From Candidatus Flavonifractor intestinipullorum (GTDB lineage: Bacteria; Bacillota; Clostridia; Oscillospirales; Oscillospiraceae): DNA of 61,054 nt. Below are positions 1 through 8,025 of the stretch, in pieces. Below the pieces are notes generated by a model, which saw nothing but the letters and a program-made list of their open reading frames with translations, was not told where the DNA came from and ran no database searches. The position numbers and the translations under genes are program-made. The stretch spans positions 1 through 61,054 of the forward strand of contig DWYC01000036.1 of the NCBI GenBank assembly GCA_019118925.1. Reading direction: 5' to 3'. Each line of letters begins with the position of its first letter. The first letter of the stretch is position 1.

Positions 1-247
1 GAGGCGGCGGGTGAACTTCAGAAAATATACAGAAAGTATTCACATATTGTTCATAGACATTTCAAAGAATATCAAACTTTTTGGAGGGAAGAGGTGGTAT
101 GCTATACATGCAGTCAGGGAAAACCCAAACACCACTGCTCCCGACTGCGGGAGCAGACAAAAAACACCACGGAAGTGCCGTGTTTTTATAGATAGAAGTA
201 CGTTTCATTTTACCTCCTCTCTTTCTCTCTCTTTTCAAACGGAAAAA
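1..247. other. Left-edge intergenic region
   Basis: No convincing gene is seen. An in-frame TGA at 12-14 after Gly codons could be the end of a plus-strand gene lying off the left edge, but too little remains to tell. Two hairpins follow: CTGCTCCC/GGGAGCAG (135-156), and CACGG/CCGTG (168-182) followed by TTTTTATA. A 30-codon frame at 99-191 has a Shine-Dalgarno-like GAGGTGG, but its stop lies in the T-tract, so I do not call it. Confidence 0.4.
161..190 (+). terminator. Possible intrinsic terminator
   Basis: Short hairpin CACGG/CCGTG (168-182) followed by TTTTTATA on the plus strand. It would end a plus-strand transcript entering from beyond the left edge. The stem is only five base pairs, so the call is tentative. 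Confidence 0.35.
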
Positions 248-274
248 GGCCCGTCCTATGGGACGGGCCTTTTT
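248..274. terminator. Bidirectional intrinsic terminator downstream of mntP
   Basis: Nine-base-pair stem GGCCCGTCC/GGACGGGCC (248-256 with 261-269) with a TATG loop, flanked by A and T tracts on both sides, so it can act in either direction. It lies 16 bp past the stop of the minus-strand mntP gene. Confidence 0.85.
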
Positions 275-289
275 CCGTGCGCCGGGGCC

Positions 290-850
290 TCAGCCCAGAA
301 CGCCCAGATGTTCCAGAAGAATTTTAACGCCGATGGCGATGAGCACCAGGCCGCCGAAGAGCTTGGCCCGGGACTGAAAGCGCTCCCCCACCAGAGCGCC
401 GATGCGCACCCCCAGGGCGGAGAGAATCAGCGTGGTGCAGCCGATGAGGGCCACGGCGGGGAGAATCTCCACCTGGAGGAAGGCGAAGGTGATCCCCACG
501 GCCAGGGCGTCGATGCTGGTGGCCACGGCCAGGGGGAACATGGCGTGGGGCAGGAAGGAGGCGTCCATACACTCCTCCTCTCCGCCGGACTCCCGGACCA
601 TATTGCCGCCGATCAGGCAGAGCAGCACAAAGGCAATCCAGTGGTCCACGCTGGTAATCAGCGCCTGAAACCGGGTGCCCAGCGCCCAGCCCAGCAGGGG
701 CATCAGGGCCTGAAACGCGCCGAACCACACGCCTGCGGTGAGGGCGTGGGAAAGGCCCGCCCTGCGCACCGACAGGCCCTTGCAGATGGAGACCGCAAAG
801 GCGTCCATGGACAGCCCCACGGCGATGAGCAGTAACTCCCAGAAACTCAT
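290..850 (-). CDS. mntP: MntP family manganese efflux pump
   Basis: Integral membrane protein of the MntP (YebN) family, which exports Mn2+ across the cytoplasmic membrane. At 186 residues it has the usual family length, with about six hydrophobic segments. The two internal repeats each carry the intramembrane Asp signature: SMDAFAVS (D16) and SIDALAVG (D114). A GGAG-type ribosome site lies 11 nt before the ATG. Only 69 bp separate it from the upstream esterase gene on the same strand, so the two may be cotranscribed. That gap is too short for the yybP-ykoY manganese riboswitch that often controls this family, and I see none. Confidence 0.9.
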   Translation of the reverse strand: MSFWELLLIAVGLSMDAFAVSICKGLSVRRAGLSHALTAGVWFGAFQALMPLLGWALGTRFQALITSVDHWIAFVLLCLIGGNMVRESGGEEECMDASFLPHAMFPLAVATSIDALAVGITFAFLQVEILPAVALIGCTTLILSALGVRIGALVGERFQSRAKLFGGLVLIAIGVKILLEHLGVLG

Positions 851-919
851 AACGAACGGGGCTCCTTCTACTTGCTAACTTTTTTGAAATTTGAACTGCC
901 GGACGGGCCGCCCCGGGCT

Positions 920-1666
920 TCAGGGGCGCCCCACCACATGGGGAAGAAAATAGCGCATCTGTTTTTTCCACCAGGGCCAGTCGTGGTCCACGTCCAGCCC
1001 CCAGTAGTCCACCCAAGCCCGGATGCCCTTCCTCCGAAGCACATCCTCCAGACGGCGGGTACCGGCCAGCAGAGCCTCCTCCCAGGCGCCCTGCCCCACG
1101 CAGAAGATGAGGGTGCGGCGGTTGAAGAGAGACAGGTAGGGGTGGTCCAGGGGCATCCCGGAGAGGCTGGCGCAGGGGTCGTTGGCGTAGACCACCTCGT
1201 CCATATAGCCGCCGTACATGTCCCCGGTGTCGTAGATGCCCGAAAGGGCAATGACGCTGTCGAAAAAGTCGGGCCGGCGGAAGAAGAAATTGGCGGCGTG
1301 GTAGGCGCCCATGGAACAGCCGGTGGCTAAAAGCGCCTCCCCGGAACCGTGGATGGCCCGGATATGGGGAAGAAGCTCCTCGATGACGTAGTTGTACCAG
1401 GCCTCGTGCCGGCGGACCCGCTCGTAGGGGCTGCCCCCCTGGGCGGAGACCGTCTCCGCGTCGATGGTGTCCACGGTGAAGAGCTGAAGCGCCCCTCCCT
1501 CCAGATAGTCTGAGAGAGTCTCGATCATACCGAAATTTTCCCAGTCGAAGAAGCGCCCGTTCTGACAGGGAACCGCCAAAACGGGCTTCCCGCCGTGGCC
1601 GTAGACCTTGAACTCCATGTCCCGGCCCAGGAAACGGCTGTATTCCTTGTGATATTCCACGTGCAT
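920..1666 (-). CDS. Esterase-like alpha/beta hydrolase
   Basis: A 248-residue cytoplasmic protein (no signal peptide) resembling the putative esterase family (Esterase D / mycolyltransferase-like fold). The nucleophile elbow is GCSMG with Ser118, a variant of GxSxG. His228 in a DHDW motif near the C-terminus is the likely catalytic histidine. A strong AAAGGAGG site precedes the ATG at 1666. It faces away from the ATP-grasp gene at 1855 and sits upstream of mntP on the same strand. The substrate is unknown; acyl ester hydrolysis is inferred from the fold only. Confidence 0.7.
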   Translation of the reverse strand: MHVEYHKEYSRFLGRDMEFKVYGHGGKPVLAVPCQNGRFFDWENFGMIETLSDYLEGGALQLFTVDTIDAETVSAQGGSPYERVRRHEAWYNYVIEELLPHIRAIHGSGEALLATGCSMGAYHAANFFFRRPDFFDSVIALSGIYDTGDMYGGYMDEVVYANDPCASLSGMPLDHPYLSLFNRRTLIFCVGQGAWEEALLAGTRRLEDVLRRKGIRAWVDYWGLDVDHDWPWWKKQMRYFLPHVVGRP

Positions 1667-1854
1667 GGGGGGTCCTCCTTTGGCGCTTGGTTTCTGTTAT
1701 CCTATCATAAAACCGCCGGGTCATCAAGGGAAAGGGGGCGGCGAGGGGGTGCTTTCATGGTTTTGCCACTTGCGCAGGTGGGACGGCTGGCATATAATTT
1801 AGCAGGAAAAGGGGACAAAATGGACCTTGTGCGGGTCTGGAAAGGATGATTGCT

Positions 1855-3048
1855 ATGAATTTCGTCTTTATCTCGCCCAATTTTCCCGAGACCTACCGCT
1901 GGTTCTGCATCCGCCTGCGGGAGAACGGCGTGAATGTGCTGGGGGTGGGGGATGCGCCCTACGACGCCCTCCATCCGGACCTGCGCCGGGCCCTGACGGA
2001 GTACTACCGGGTGGACAGCCTGGCCGATTACGACCAGATGGTGCGGGCCCTGGGCCACTTCACCGGCCGGTACGGCAAGCTGGACTGGGTTGAGAGCAAC
2101 AACGAGTACTGGCTGGAGCTGGACGCCGCCCTGCGGACCGACTTCAACATCAACACCGGCCTGAAGTCCGACCAGATCGCCAAATATAAGAGCAAGCGCC
2201 GGATGAAGGACTACTACCGCCAGGCGGGAGTGCCCTGCGCCCGGTACGCCATGGCCACCACGCTGGAGGCGGCGCTGGCCTTCACCCGGGAGGTGGGCTA
2301 TCCGGTGGTGGTCAAGCCCGACCGCGGCGTAGGGGCGGCGGCCACCTACAAGCTCCGGTGCGAGGAGGACGCCGCGGAGTTTTTCGCCCACAAACCGGAG
2401 GAGCCCTATCTGATGGAGGAATTTGTCCCCGGTGTGGTGACGACCTACGACGGGGTGTGCAACTCCCGGGGGGAGGTGCTCTTCGCCGCCAGCCACATCG
2501 CCCCCAACTCCATCATGGACATGGTCAACGAGGGGGTCCCCTGCTTTTACTATGTGGACAAGGAGGTCCCGCCCGACGTGGAGGCCGCCGGAAAGGCGGT
2601 TCTGCGGGCCTTTGGAGCCAGACGGCGGTTCTTTCACCTGGAATTTTTCCGGCTCACGGAGGACAAGGAGGGCCTGGGCCGGAGGGGAGACATCGTGGCT
2701 CTGGAGGTCAACATGCGCCCGGCGGGGGGCTACACCCCCGATATGCTCAACTTCAGCCAGAGCGTGGACGTGTACCAGATCTGGGCGGATATGGTGGCCT
2801 TTGACCAGCGCCGCCACCCCTACCAGGGGGAACACCGCTACTGCATCTACGCCGGGCGGCGGGACGGAGTGGACTACGCCATGGACATGGACGAACTGCA
2901 CGCCCGCTGCGGGGAGCACGCCCGGCTCTTTACCCGGATGCCCGACGCCCTGGCCGGAGCCATGGGCAACCAGGTGGCCATCGCCTGCTTCGATACCAAA
3001 GAGGAGATGGAGCGCTTCGTCCACGACGCCTTTGCCCTGCGGATCTGA
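1855..3048 (+). CDS. ATP-grasp domain protein, substrate unknown
   Basis: A 397-residue ATP-grasp enzyme; the superfamily joins a carboxylate to an amine or thiol using ATP. An N-terminal pre-ATP-grasp region is followed by the ATP-binding part (GYPVVVKPDRGVGAAAT around residue 145, then YLMEEFVPG) and the Mg2+-binding EVNMRPAGG motif near residue 285. The ATG at 1855 is chosen because AAAGGA (1841-1846) overlaps the in-frame ATG at 1846 and is properly spaced from 1855. It resembles the carbamoyl-phosphate synthase/biotin carboxylase-like ATP-grasp proteins common in Firmicutes, but nothing nearby identifies a substrate. Confidence 0.7.
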   Translation: MNFVFISPNFPETYRWFCIRLRENGVNVLGVGDAPYDALHPDLRRALTEYYRVDSLADYDQMVRALGHFTGRYGKLDWVESNNEYWLELDAALRTDFNINTGLKSDQIAKYKSKRRMKDYYRQAGVPCARYAMATTLEAALAFTREVGYPVVVKPDRGVGAAATYKLRCEEDAAEFFAHKPEEPYLMEEFVPGVVTTYDGVCNSRGEVLFAASHIAPNSIMDMVNEGVPCFYYVDKEVPPDVEAAGKAVLRAFGARRRFFHLEFFRLTEDKEGLGRRGDIVALEVNMRPAGGYTPDMLNFSQSVDVYQIWADMVAFDQRRHPYQGEHRYCIYAGRRDGVDYAMDMDELHARCGEHARLFTRMPDALAGAMGNQVAIACFDTKEEMERFVHDAFALRI

Positions 3049-3067
3049 GGGGGAAAATGCGAACGGA

Positions 3068-3093
3068 CCCAGCCTGCGGTGGGACAGGCTGGG
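3068..3093. terminator. Hairpin between convergent genes
   Basis: Nine-base-pair stem CCCAGCCTG/CAGGCTGGG between the convergent ATP-grasp and metallophosphoesterase genes. There is no clean T-tract on either side, so it may be only a weak terminator or an mRNA 3'-end stabiliser. Confidence 0.35.
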
Positions 3094-3104
3094 CCCGCTG
3101 CCGG

Positions 3105-4250
3105 TTATAAGGCGGAGGGGAGCAGCGGCTTTGGGACAATCCGAGTGGGGAGAGGCCGCACCCGCCCGGAGTACCAGCCGGTAACCCCCTCCCGCTTGGC
3201 CAGGTAGCCCCGGGAGGTCTCCCGCACAATGGAGAGCCGGTCCCCCGGCGTTACCGGCAGGCGGTAGTCGGTGGAGTCCTCGCACCGGGTGACCCCGCCG
3301 GACTGGTAGAGATAGCTGGTGAGAATATCCAGCTCCCGCCCGCTGGCGAGGTGGCGGCAGCGGGAGAACTCCGGCCCGGGCTCCAGAACCTCCACGGGAT
3401 TCTCGCTCCAGCGGATGTTGATGGAATCGCCGGAAGGGGCCTGGCTGTCCAGCGCCTCTCCCATGGGCAGGCCGTCCCACGCGGCCCACTGGAAGGCGGT
3501 ATGGTCCCCCGCGGGGAGAATGAGGGCGTTGAGCTGACCGTCCCACTTGAGCTGGCAGCCGCCGTCAATGCTGATGATGTGCCGCTCGAGAAGCAGGAGA
3601 GGCCGGGCCGAGGGGATGCTGGGATGGTAGAGGGTCACCGGCCAGTGCCCCACCACCACCCAGCGGCGAAAGGAGAGCCCCTGACCGAGAAAGTCGTCGT
3701 TTTTCATGCAGGGCCAGGCGGAGAGGGTCTCCAGGTCCTGCTCGCGGGGGACGCCGCCATGGACAAAGAGAAACGGACCGCTCCGCAAAATCGTGGGCAG
3801 GGAGCGCAGGAAGTCCAGTTCCGGGCGGTAGTGGGCCCGGATGGCCCGGCGCAGGGCGGGAAAGTCCGCGGGAGTCCGGAGGGGCAGGCCCAGCTCATCG
3901 GCCATCTGGCGGAGGATACACTTCTCCCCCCACTTGAAGATATAGGACTCATAAAAGGACTGGGGGATATCGGGGTTGCCGTCGGCAAAGTTATAGGTGA
4001 GGTTGTCGCAGTTGCCGCAGAGCATATGGACCCGGTGAGTGTTGGAGAGGGCCATCACCTCCCGCAGGAGGGTGAGGCTGTCCTCTCCCTTTTCCAGCAG
4101 ATCGCCCAACACGATGAGCTCATCCTCCGGCGAGAAGTCCAGGGCCCCCAGCAGAGACCAGAAAAAATCCCGATTGCCGTGGACATCGCTCATGACCAGG
4201 ACCCGGCGGCTGGCCGGCAGGTCGATCTCATTTACCTTCGCCCGTTCCAT
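3105..4250 (-). CDS. Metallophosphoesterase with C-terminal SH3-like domain
   Basis: A 381-residue calcineurin-like phosphoesterase. Metal-binding motifs appear in order: SDVHGN (D22, H24), GDLLEKG (D50), GNCDN (79-83), VHGG and GHWP. The third motif has Cys where PPP phosphatases have His, as in MJ0936/YfcE-type phosphodiesterases. The last ~60 residues look like a small beta-rich SH3-like module (SIVRETSRGYLAKREG). ATG 4250 is chosen because GAGG lies 10 nt upstream; the longer frame to 4340 has no ribosome site and crosses the promoter region. It is divergent from htpG. The substrate (phosphoprotein, nucleotide or phosphodiester) is unknown. Confidence 0.75.
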   Translation of the reverse strand: MERAKVNEIDLPASRRVLVMSDVHGNRDFFWSLLGALDFSPEDELIVLGDLLEKGEDSLTLLREVMALSNTHRVHMLCGNCDNLTYNFADGNPDIPQSFYESYIFKWGEKCILRQMADELGLPLRTPADFPALRRAIRAHYRPELDFLRSLPTILRSGPFLFVHGGVPREQDLETLSAWPCMKNDDFLGQGLSFRRWVVVGHWPVTLYHPSIPSARPLLLLERHIISIDGGCQLKWDGQLNALILPAGDHTAFQWAAWDGLPMGEALDSQAPSGDSINIRWSENPVEVLEPGPEFSRCRHLASGRELDILTSYLYQSGGVTRCEDSTDYRLPVTPGDRLSIVRETSRGYLAKREGVTGWYSGRVRPLPTRIVPKPLLPSAL

Positions 4251-4353
4251 GACATGACCTCGTTTGATCGTATTTTCTCTATTGTAGCATACCACGGGAC
4301 GGAAGAAAAGCCGGGCGCGGCGGGATAAAATTGTAAACAATTTGGAAACTCCC

Positions 4354-4382
4354 TTGAAAATTTCTACGCGAAGGACTATGAT
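4354..4382 (+). promoter_or_regulatory. Sigma-A promoter of htpG
   Basis: TTGAAA (4354-4359), 17-bp spacer, TATGAT (4377-4382). Transcription would start about 4389, inside the CIRCE operator that begins five bases downstream. Confidence 0.85.
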
Positions 4383-4386
4383 AGGG

Positions 4387-4413
4387 TTAGCACTCGGAGA
4401 ATATGAGTGCTAA
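4387..4413 (+). promoter_or_regulatory. CIRCE operator (HrcA binding site)
   Basis: Perfect CIRCE inverted repeat TTAGCACTC-N9-GAGTGCTAA, the binding site of the heat-shock repressor HrcA. It covers the predicted transcription start of htpG, so HrcA should repress htpG until heat or misfolded protein inactivates it. Confidence 0.97.
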
Positions 4414-4459
4414 CCCGGTTTGTTTATCAAGATTGTTTTCATATGGAGGCGCACACACG

Positions 4460-6385
4460 ATGGAAAAGAAGGAATTTCAGGCCGAATCCCACCGGCTGCT
4501 GGACTTGATGGTTAACTCCATCTACACCCATAAGGAGATTTTCCTGCGGGAGCTCATCTCCAACGCCAGCGACGCCATTGACAAGCTGGCCTACAGAGCC
4601 CTCACCGACGACAAGGTGGGGGTGGAGCGGGACGAGTTCAAGATCACCCTCACCCCCGATCAGATCGCCCGCACCCTGACCATCTCGGACAACGGCATCG
4701 GCATGACCCATGATGAACTGGAGGAAAATCTGGGCACCATCGCCAAGAGCGGTTCCCTCCAGTTTAAAAAAGACATGGCCGCCAAGGACGCCGGCGAGGG
4801 CAAGAGCGATGTGGACATCATTGGACAGTTCGGCGTGGGCTTCTACTCGGCCTTTATGGTGGCCGATCAGGTGACCGTCACCTCCCGGGCCTATGGGAGC
4901 GAGGAGGCCTGGCGCTGGGCCTCCGACGGCAAGGACGGCTACACCATGGAGCCCTGCCGGAAGGACAGCGTGGGCACCGAGGTGGTCCTCCACATCAAGC
5001 CCAACACCGAGGAGGAGCACTACGACGAGTTTCTGGAGCAGTACCGCATCTCCGACCTTGTGAAGAAATATTCCGACTATATCCACTATCCCATTGTCAT
5101 GCTCATGCACAAGTCCCGCCAGAAGCCCCGCCCCGAGGACGCCGGCGAGGACTACAAGCCCGAGTGGGAGGACTATGACGAGTGGGAGACCCTCAACTCC
5201 ATGGTGCCCCTGTGGCAGCGGCCCAAAGAGGAGGTCACCCAGGAGGAGTACAACCAGTTCTATAAGGAGAAGTACGGCGACTGGGAGGACCCCCTGCGGG
5301 TCATCCACATCCGGGGCGAGGGTATGGTGGACTTCCGGGCCATGCTCTACATCCCCGCCCATGCCCCCTACAACTTCTATACCCGGGACTACCAGAAGGG
5401 CCTGCAGCTCTACTCCTCCGGCGTGCTCATCATGGACCAGTGCCCCGACCTGCTGCCCGACCACTTCCGCTTTGTCAAGGGCGTGGTGGACTCCCAGGAC
5501 TTCTCGCTGAACATCTCCCGTGAGATGCTCCAGCACACCCGGCAGCTGAAGATGGTGGCCAAGAATCTGGAGAAGAACATCAAGAATGAGCTCCTCAAGC
5601 TCCAAAAGGAGGACCGGAGCAAGTACGAGCAGTTCTGGAAAGCCTTCGGCACCCAGATCAAGTACGGCGTTCTGGATGACTACGGAAGCCACAAGGACCT
5701 GCTGAAAGACCTGCTGCTCTTCTGGTCCTCCAAGGAGGGCAAGCTTGTCACCCTGGCCGAGTACAAGGACCGGATGCCGGAGGAGCAGAAGTATATCTAC
5801 TTTGCCGCCGGCGAGAGCGTGGACAAAATCGCCGCCCTGCCCCAGACGGAGCGCATCCGGGACAAGGGCTATGAGATTCTCTATCTCACCGAGGAGCCCG
5901 ACGAGTTCGTGGTCAACGCCCTGGGGGAGCTGGACGGCAAGGCATTCAAATCGGTCAACGACGAGGACGCGCTCCCCGCCACCGACGAGGAGAAGGCCCA
6001 GGCCGAGAAGCAGGCCGAGGAGAACAAGGACGTGCTGGCCTTTGTGAAAGAGACCCTGGGGGACAAGATCCACGAGGCCCGCATTTCCAAAATCCTCAAG
6101 ACCGGCGCAGTGTGCCTGACCACCGAGGGGCCCATCACCCTGGAGATGGAAAAATACTTCCGCCGGGTCGATCCGGAGCACTCCGGGGATATGAGGGCCC
6201 AGCGGGTGCTGGAACTCAACCCCGAGTCGGAGGCGTTCGCCGCCCTGCGCACGGCGGTGGACAGCGACAAGGAGAAGGCCGGCGTATACGCCGAGCTGCT
6301 CTATAACCAGGCCCTGCTCATTGCCGGACTGCCCCTGGAGGACCCGGTGCGCTATACGCAGCTGGTATGCTCGCTCATGCGCTAA
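4460..6385 (+). CDS. htpG: Molecular chaperone HtpG (Hsp90)
   Basis: Bacterial Hsp90, an ATP-dependent dimeric chaperone acting late in protein folding. It has 641 residues (E. coli 624). The GHKL ATPase motifs are clear: ELISNASDAIDKL, DNGIGM, and GQFGVGFYSAFMVAD. The middle domain carries the family motif NISREMLQ and is followed by the C-terminal dimerisation region. ATG 4460 is chosen for GGAGG 10 nt upstream; an in-frame ATG at 4403 lies within the CIRCE operator and is rejected. It is transcribed alone from a sigma-A promoter overlapped by CIRCE. In Bacillus subtilis htpG is not under HrcA control, so this regulation differs from that model. Confidence 0.97.
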   Translation: MEKKEFQAESHRLLDLMVNSIYTHKEIFLRELISNASDAIDKLAYRALTDDKVGVERDEFKITLTPDQIARTLTISDNGIGMTHDELEENLGTIAKSGSLQFKKDMAAKDAGEGKSDVDIIGQFGVGFYSAFMVADQVTVTSRAYGSEEAWRWASDGKDGYTMEPCRKDSVGTEVVLHIKPNTEEEHYDEFLEQYRISDLVKKYSDYIHYPIVMLMHKSRQKPRPEDAGEDYKPEWEDYDEWETLNSMVPLWQRPKEEVTQEEYNQFYKEKYGDWEDPLRVIHIRGEGMVDFRAMLYIPAHAPYNFYTRDYQKGLQLYSSGVLIMDQCPDLLPDHFRFVKGVVDSQDFSLNISREMLQHTRQLKMVAKNLEKNIKNELLKLQKEDRSKYEQFWKAFGTQIKYGVLDDYGSHKDLLKDLLLFWSSKEGKLVTLAEYKDRMPEEQKYIYFAAGESVDKIAALPQTERIRDKGYEILYLTEEPDEFVVNALGELDGKAFKSVNDEDALPATDEEKAQAEKQAEENKDVLAFVKETLGDKIHEARISKILKTGAVCLTTEGPITLEMEKYFRRVDPEHSGDMRAQRVLELNPESEAFAALRTAVDSDKEKAGVYAELLYNQALLIAGLPLEDPVRYTQLVCSLMR

Positions 6386-6478
6386 AGCGCCGTAGAGCTG
6401 CCGAGCGGTTTGGCCATTGTGCTGAAATTCCCCTTTTCCACAAGCGGAAAAAACTGCCTGTTTCCAGACGCAAATCTC

Positions 6479-6508
6479 TTTTCATTTGGTACAGGCTGTA
6501 CTATAATA
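6479..6508 (+). promoter_or_regulatory. Probable promoter of the HPr-like gene
   Basis: A perfect -10 TATAAT (6503-6508) preceded at 18 bp by a weak -35, TTTTCA (6479-6484). It lies 36 bp before the start codon of the HPr-like gene. Confidence 0.55.
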
Positions 6509-6543
6509 ATAGATGATATCACGCGATACAGGGGGAATTATCC

Positions 6544-6759
6544 ATGGTTATCACAAAGACGTTCTCCAAGCGGGAAGACATTCTGCGTCTGCGGGATCTG
6601 GCCCTCTCTGTGCCGGAGCCGGTTACGGTTCGCTCCCTGGATGGACAAGTCTCCATGAACGCCAAATCGCCCATGGGGATTTATGCACTGGATTTCTCCC
6701 AGCCGGTGCAGATTGTGACCGACTCTCCGGTGCTGGCTCAGGAAGTGGAGCAGTGGTAG
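6544..6759 (+). CDS. HPr-like (Crh-type) protein without the active-site histidine
   Basis: A 71-residue protein whose C-terminal two-thirds matches the HPr fold: SMNAKSPMGIYALDF (residues 37-51) corresponds to the regulatory Ser46 loop of HPr (usually NAKSIMG), placing the regulatory serine at S42. The N-terminal segment has no GLHARP motif, so the PTS phosphotransfer His15 is absent. It therefore cannot pass phosphate from EI to sugar permeases. By analogy with Bacillus Crh it could still be a target of HPr kinase and a CcpA co-regulator, but that is inference. It is monocistronic, with a GGGGG ribosome site and a strong terminator. Confidence 0.7.
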   Translation: MVITKTFSKREDILRLRDLALSVPEPVTVRSLDGQVSMNAKSPMGIYALDFSQPVQIVTDSPVLAQEVEQW

Positions 6760-6784
6760 GGCGCCGATAGCAGAGAAGAAAATA

Positions 6785-6819
6785 CCCCCTGGCGCTTTGG
6801 GCGTCAGGGGGCTCTTTTT
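6785..6819 (+). terminator. Intrinsic terminator of the HPr-like gene
   Basis: Stem CCCCCTGGCGC/GCGTCAGGGGG (one mismatch) with a five-base loop, followed by CTCTTTTT. Confidence 0.9.
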
Positions 6820-6837
6820 GCCGCAGATCAGACATAA

Positions 6838-6883
6838 AACCCCCGCCGGCGCAGCGCATCGGCTGCGCCGGCGGGGCCTTTTT
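6838..6883. terminator. Bidirectional terminator after etfA
   Basis: A 15-bp stem (6841-6855 with 6862-6876) beginning CCCCGCCGGC, followed by TTTTT on the plus strand and GTTTTATG on the minus strand. It ends the minus-strand butyrate operon, whose last gene etfA stops at 6904, and backs up the preceding terminator. Confidence 0.9.
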
Positions 6884-6903
6884 ACGCTCCGAAAAGAGGG
6901 GAA

Positions 6904-8004
6904 TTACTTGCTGGCCTTGAGGGCCTTGATGGCGTCGACGAGCATGGGGCCGACCTTGAAGAGATCGCCCACAATGCCGTAGGAGGCCACCTCGAAGATG
7001 GGGGCGGACTCGTTCTTGTTCACGGCGATGATGCACTCGGAGTCCTGCATGCCGGCCTTGTGCTGGATGGCGCCGGAGATGCCCAGGGCCACATAGATCT
7101 TGGGGTGCACCGTCTTGCCGGTCTGGCCCACCTGGTGGTCGGCGGACATCCAGCCCGCGTCCACCACGGCGCGGGAGGCGCCCACCACGCCGCCCAGGGC
7201 CTCAGCCAGGTCCTCGGCGATCTGGATGCCGCCCTCCACGTCCTTGCTGATGCCGCGGCCCACGGAGACCACCACATCGGCGCCGATGAGATCCACCAGC
7301 TTCTTGGCGGCCTTCTTGACCTCCAGCACGTCCACGTGGATGTCCTCCCTGGACAGGGCTACGGCGGGCGTCTCAATGACGCAGGCGTCGGCCTTGGCCT
7401 GGTCGAAGGGGGCCTTCTTCATCACGCCGGGGCGCACGGTGGACATCTGGGGGCGGAACCGGGGGCAGATGATGGTGGCCATCAGGTGGCCGCCGAAGGC
7501 GGGACGGGTCATCTTCAGATTCTTGTTGTCCTCAAAGACCGTGTTGTCCACGTCGATGGTGGAGGTGGTTTTCAAAAAGGCCTTGTACTTCTCCACGTCC
7601 ACATCGAGGTGGGTGCAGTCGGCGGTCAGACCGGTGTGGAGCCGGGCCGCGCAGCGGGGGCCCAGGTCCCGGCCGATGTTGGTGGCGCCGATGAGGAACA
7701 CTTCGGGCTTCTTCTCCTCCACCAGGTCGCAGATGACTTTGGCGTAGGCGTCGGTGGTGTAGGTCTCCAGCAGCTCGTGCTCGCACACGTACACCTTGTC
7801 GGCCCCGTAGCCGCCCAGCTCCTTGGCCAGGCCCGCCACATTGTGGCCCAGCAGCACGCCGCACAGCTCGCACTCCAGCTCGTCGGCCAGCTTCCGGCCC
7901 TCGCTGATGAGCTCAAAGTCGGTGTTCATCAGCTTGCCGTCCCGCTGCTCACAGAATACCCATACGCCCTTGAAGGCGGCGGTGTCTCTACTATCAAAAG
8001 CCAT
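6904..8004 (-). CDS. etfA: Electron transfer flavoprotein subunit alpha
   Basis: The alpha subunit of ETF, which with EtfB binds FAD and carries electrons to or from acyl-CoA dehydrogenase; in anaerobes the Bcd-Etf complex can bifurcate electrons from NADH to crotonyl-CoA and ferredoxin. It has 366 residues. The C-terminal FAD-binding domain shows the ETF alpha signature (GASRAVVDAGWM, GQTGKTVHPKIYVALG, SGAIQHKAGM). An AAAGGAG site precedes the ATG. It is last in the crt-bcd-etfB-etfA operon, 21 bp after etfB. Bifurcation is inferred from gene context, not from a diagnostic residue I checked. Confidence 0.95.
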   Translation of the reverse strand: MAFDSRDTAAFKGVWVFCEQRDGKLMNTDFELISEGRKLADELECELCGVLLGHNVAGLAKELGGYGADKVYVCEHELLETYTTDAYAKVICDLVEEKKPEVFLIGATNIGRDLGPRCAARLHTGLTADCTHLDVDVEKYKAFLKTTSTIDVDNTVFEDNKNLKMTRPAFGGHLMATIICPRFRPQMSTVRPGVMKKAPFDQAKADACVIETPAVALSREDIHVDVLEVKKAAKKLVDLIGADVVVSVGRGISKDVEGGIQIAEDLAEALGGVVGASRAVVDAGWMSADHQVGQTGKTVHPKIYVALGISGAIQHKAGMQDSECIIAVNKNESAPIFEVASYGIVGDLFKVGPMLVDAIKALKASK

Positions 8005-8025
8005 GACTTTGCTCTCCTTTCACCC

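Noticed and set aside
99-191. 30-codon frame near the left edge with a GAGGTGG site
   Set aside because: Its stop lies in the T-tract of a terminator-like hairpin and two hairpins cover most of it; no recognisable product.
851-919. yybP-ykoY manganese riboswitch before mntP
   Set aside because: The gap is only 69 bp and lacks the conserved motif; mntP seems to share a transcript with the esterase gene.
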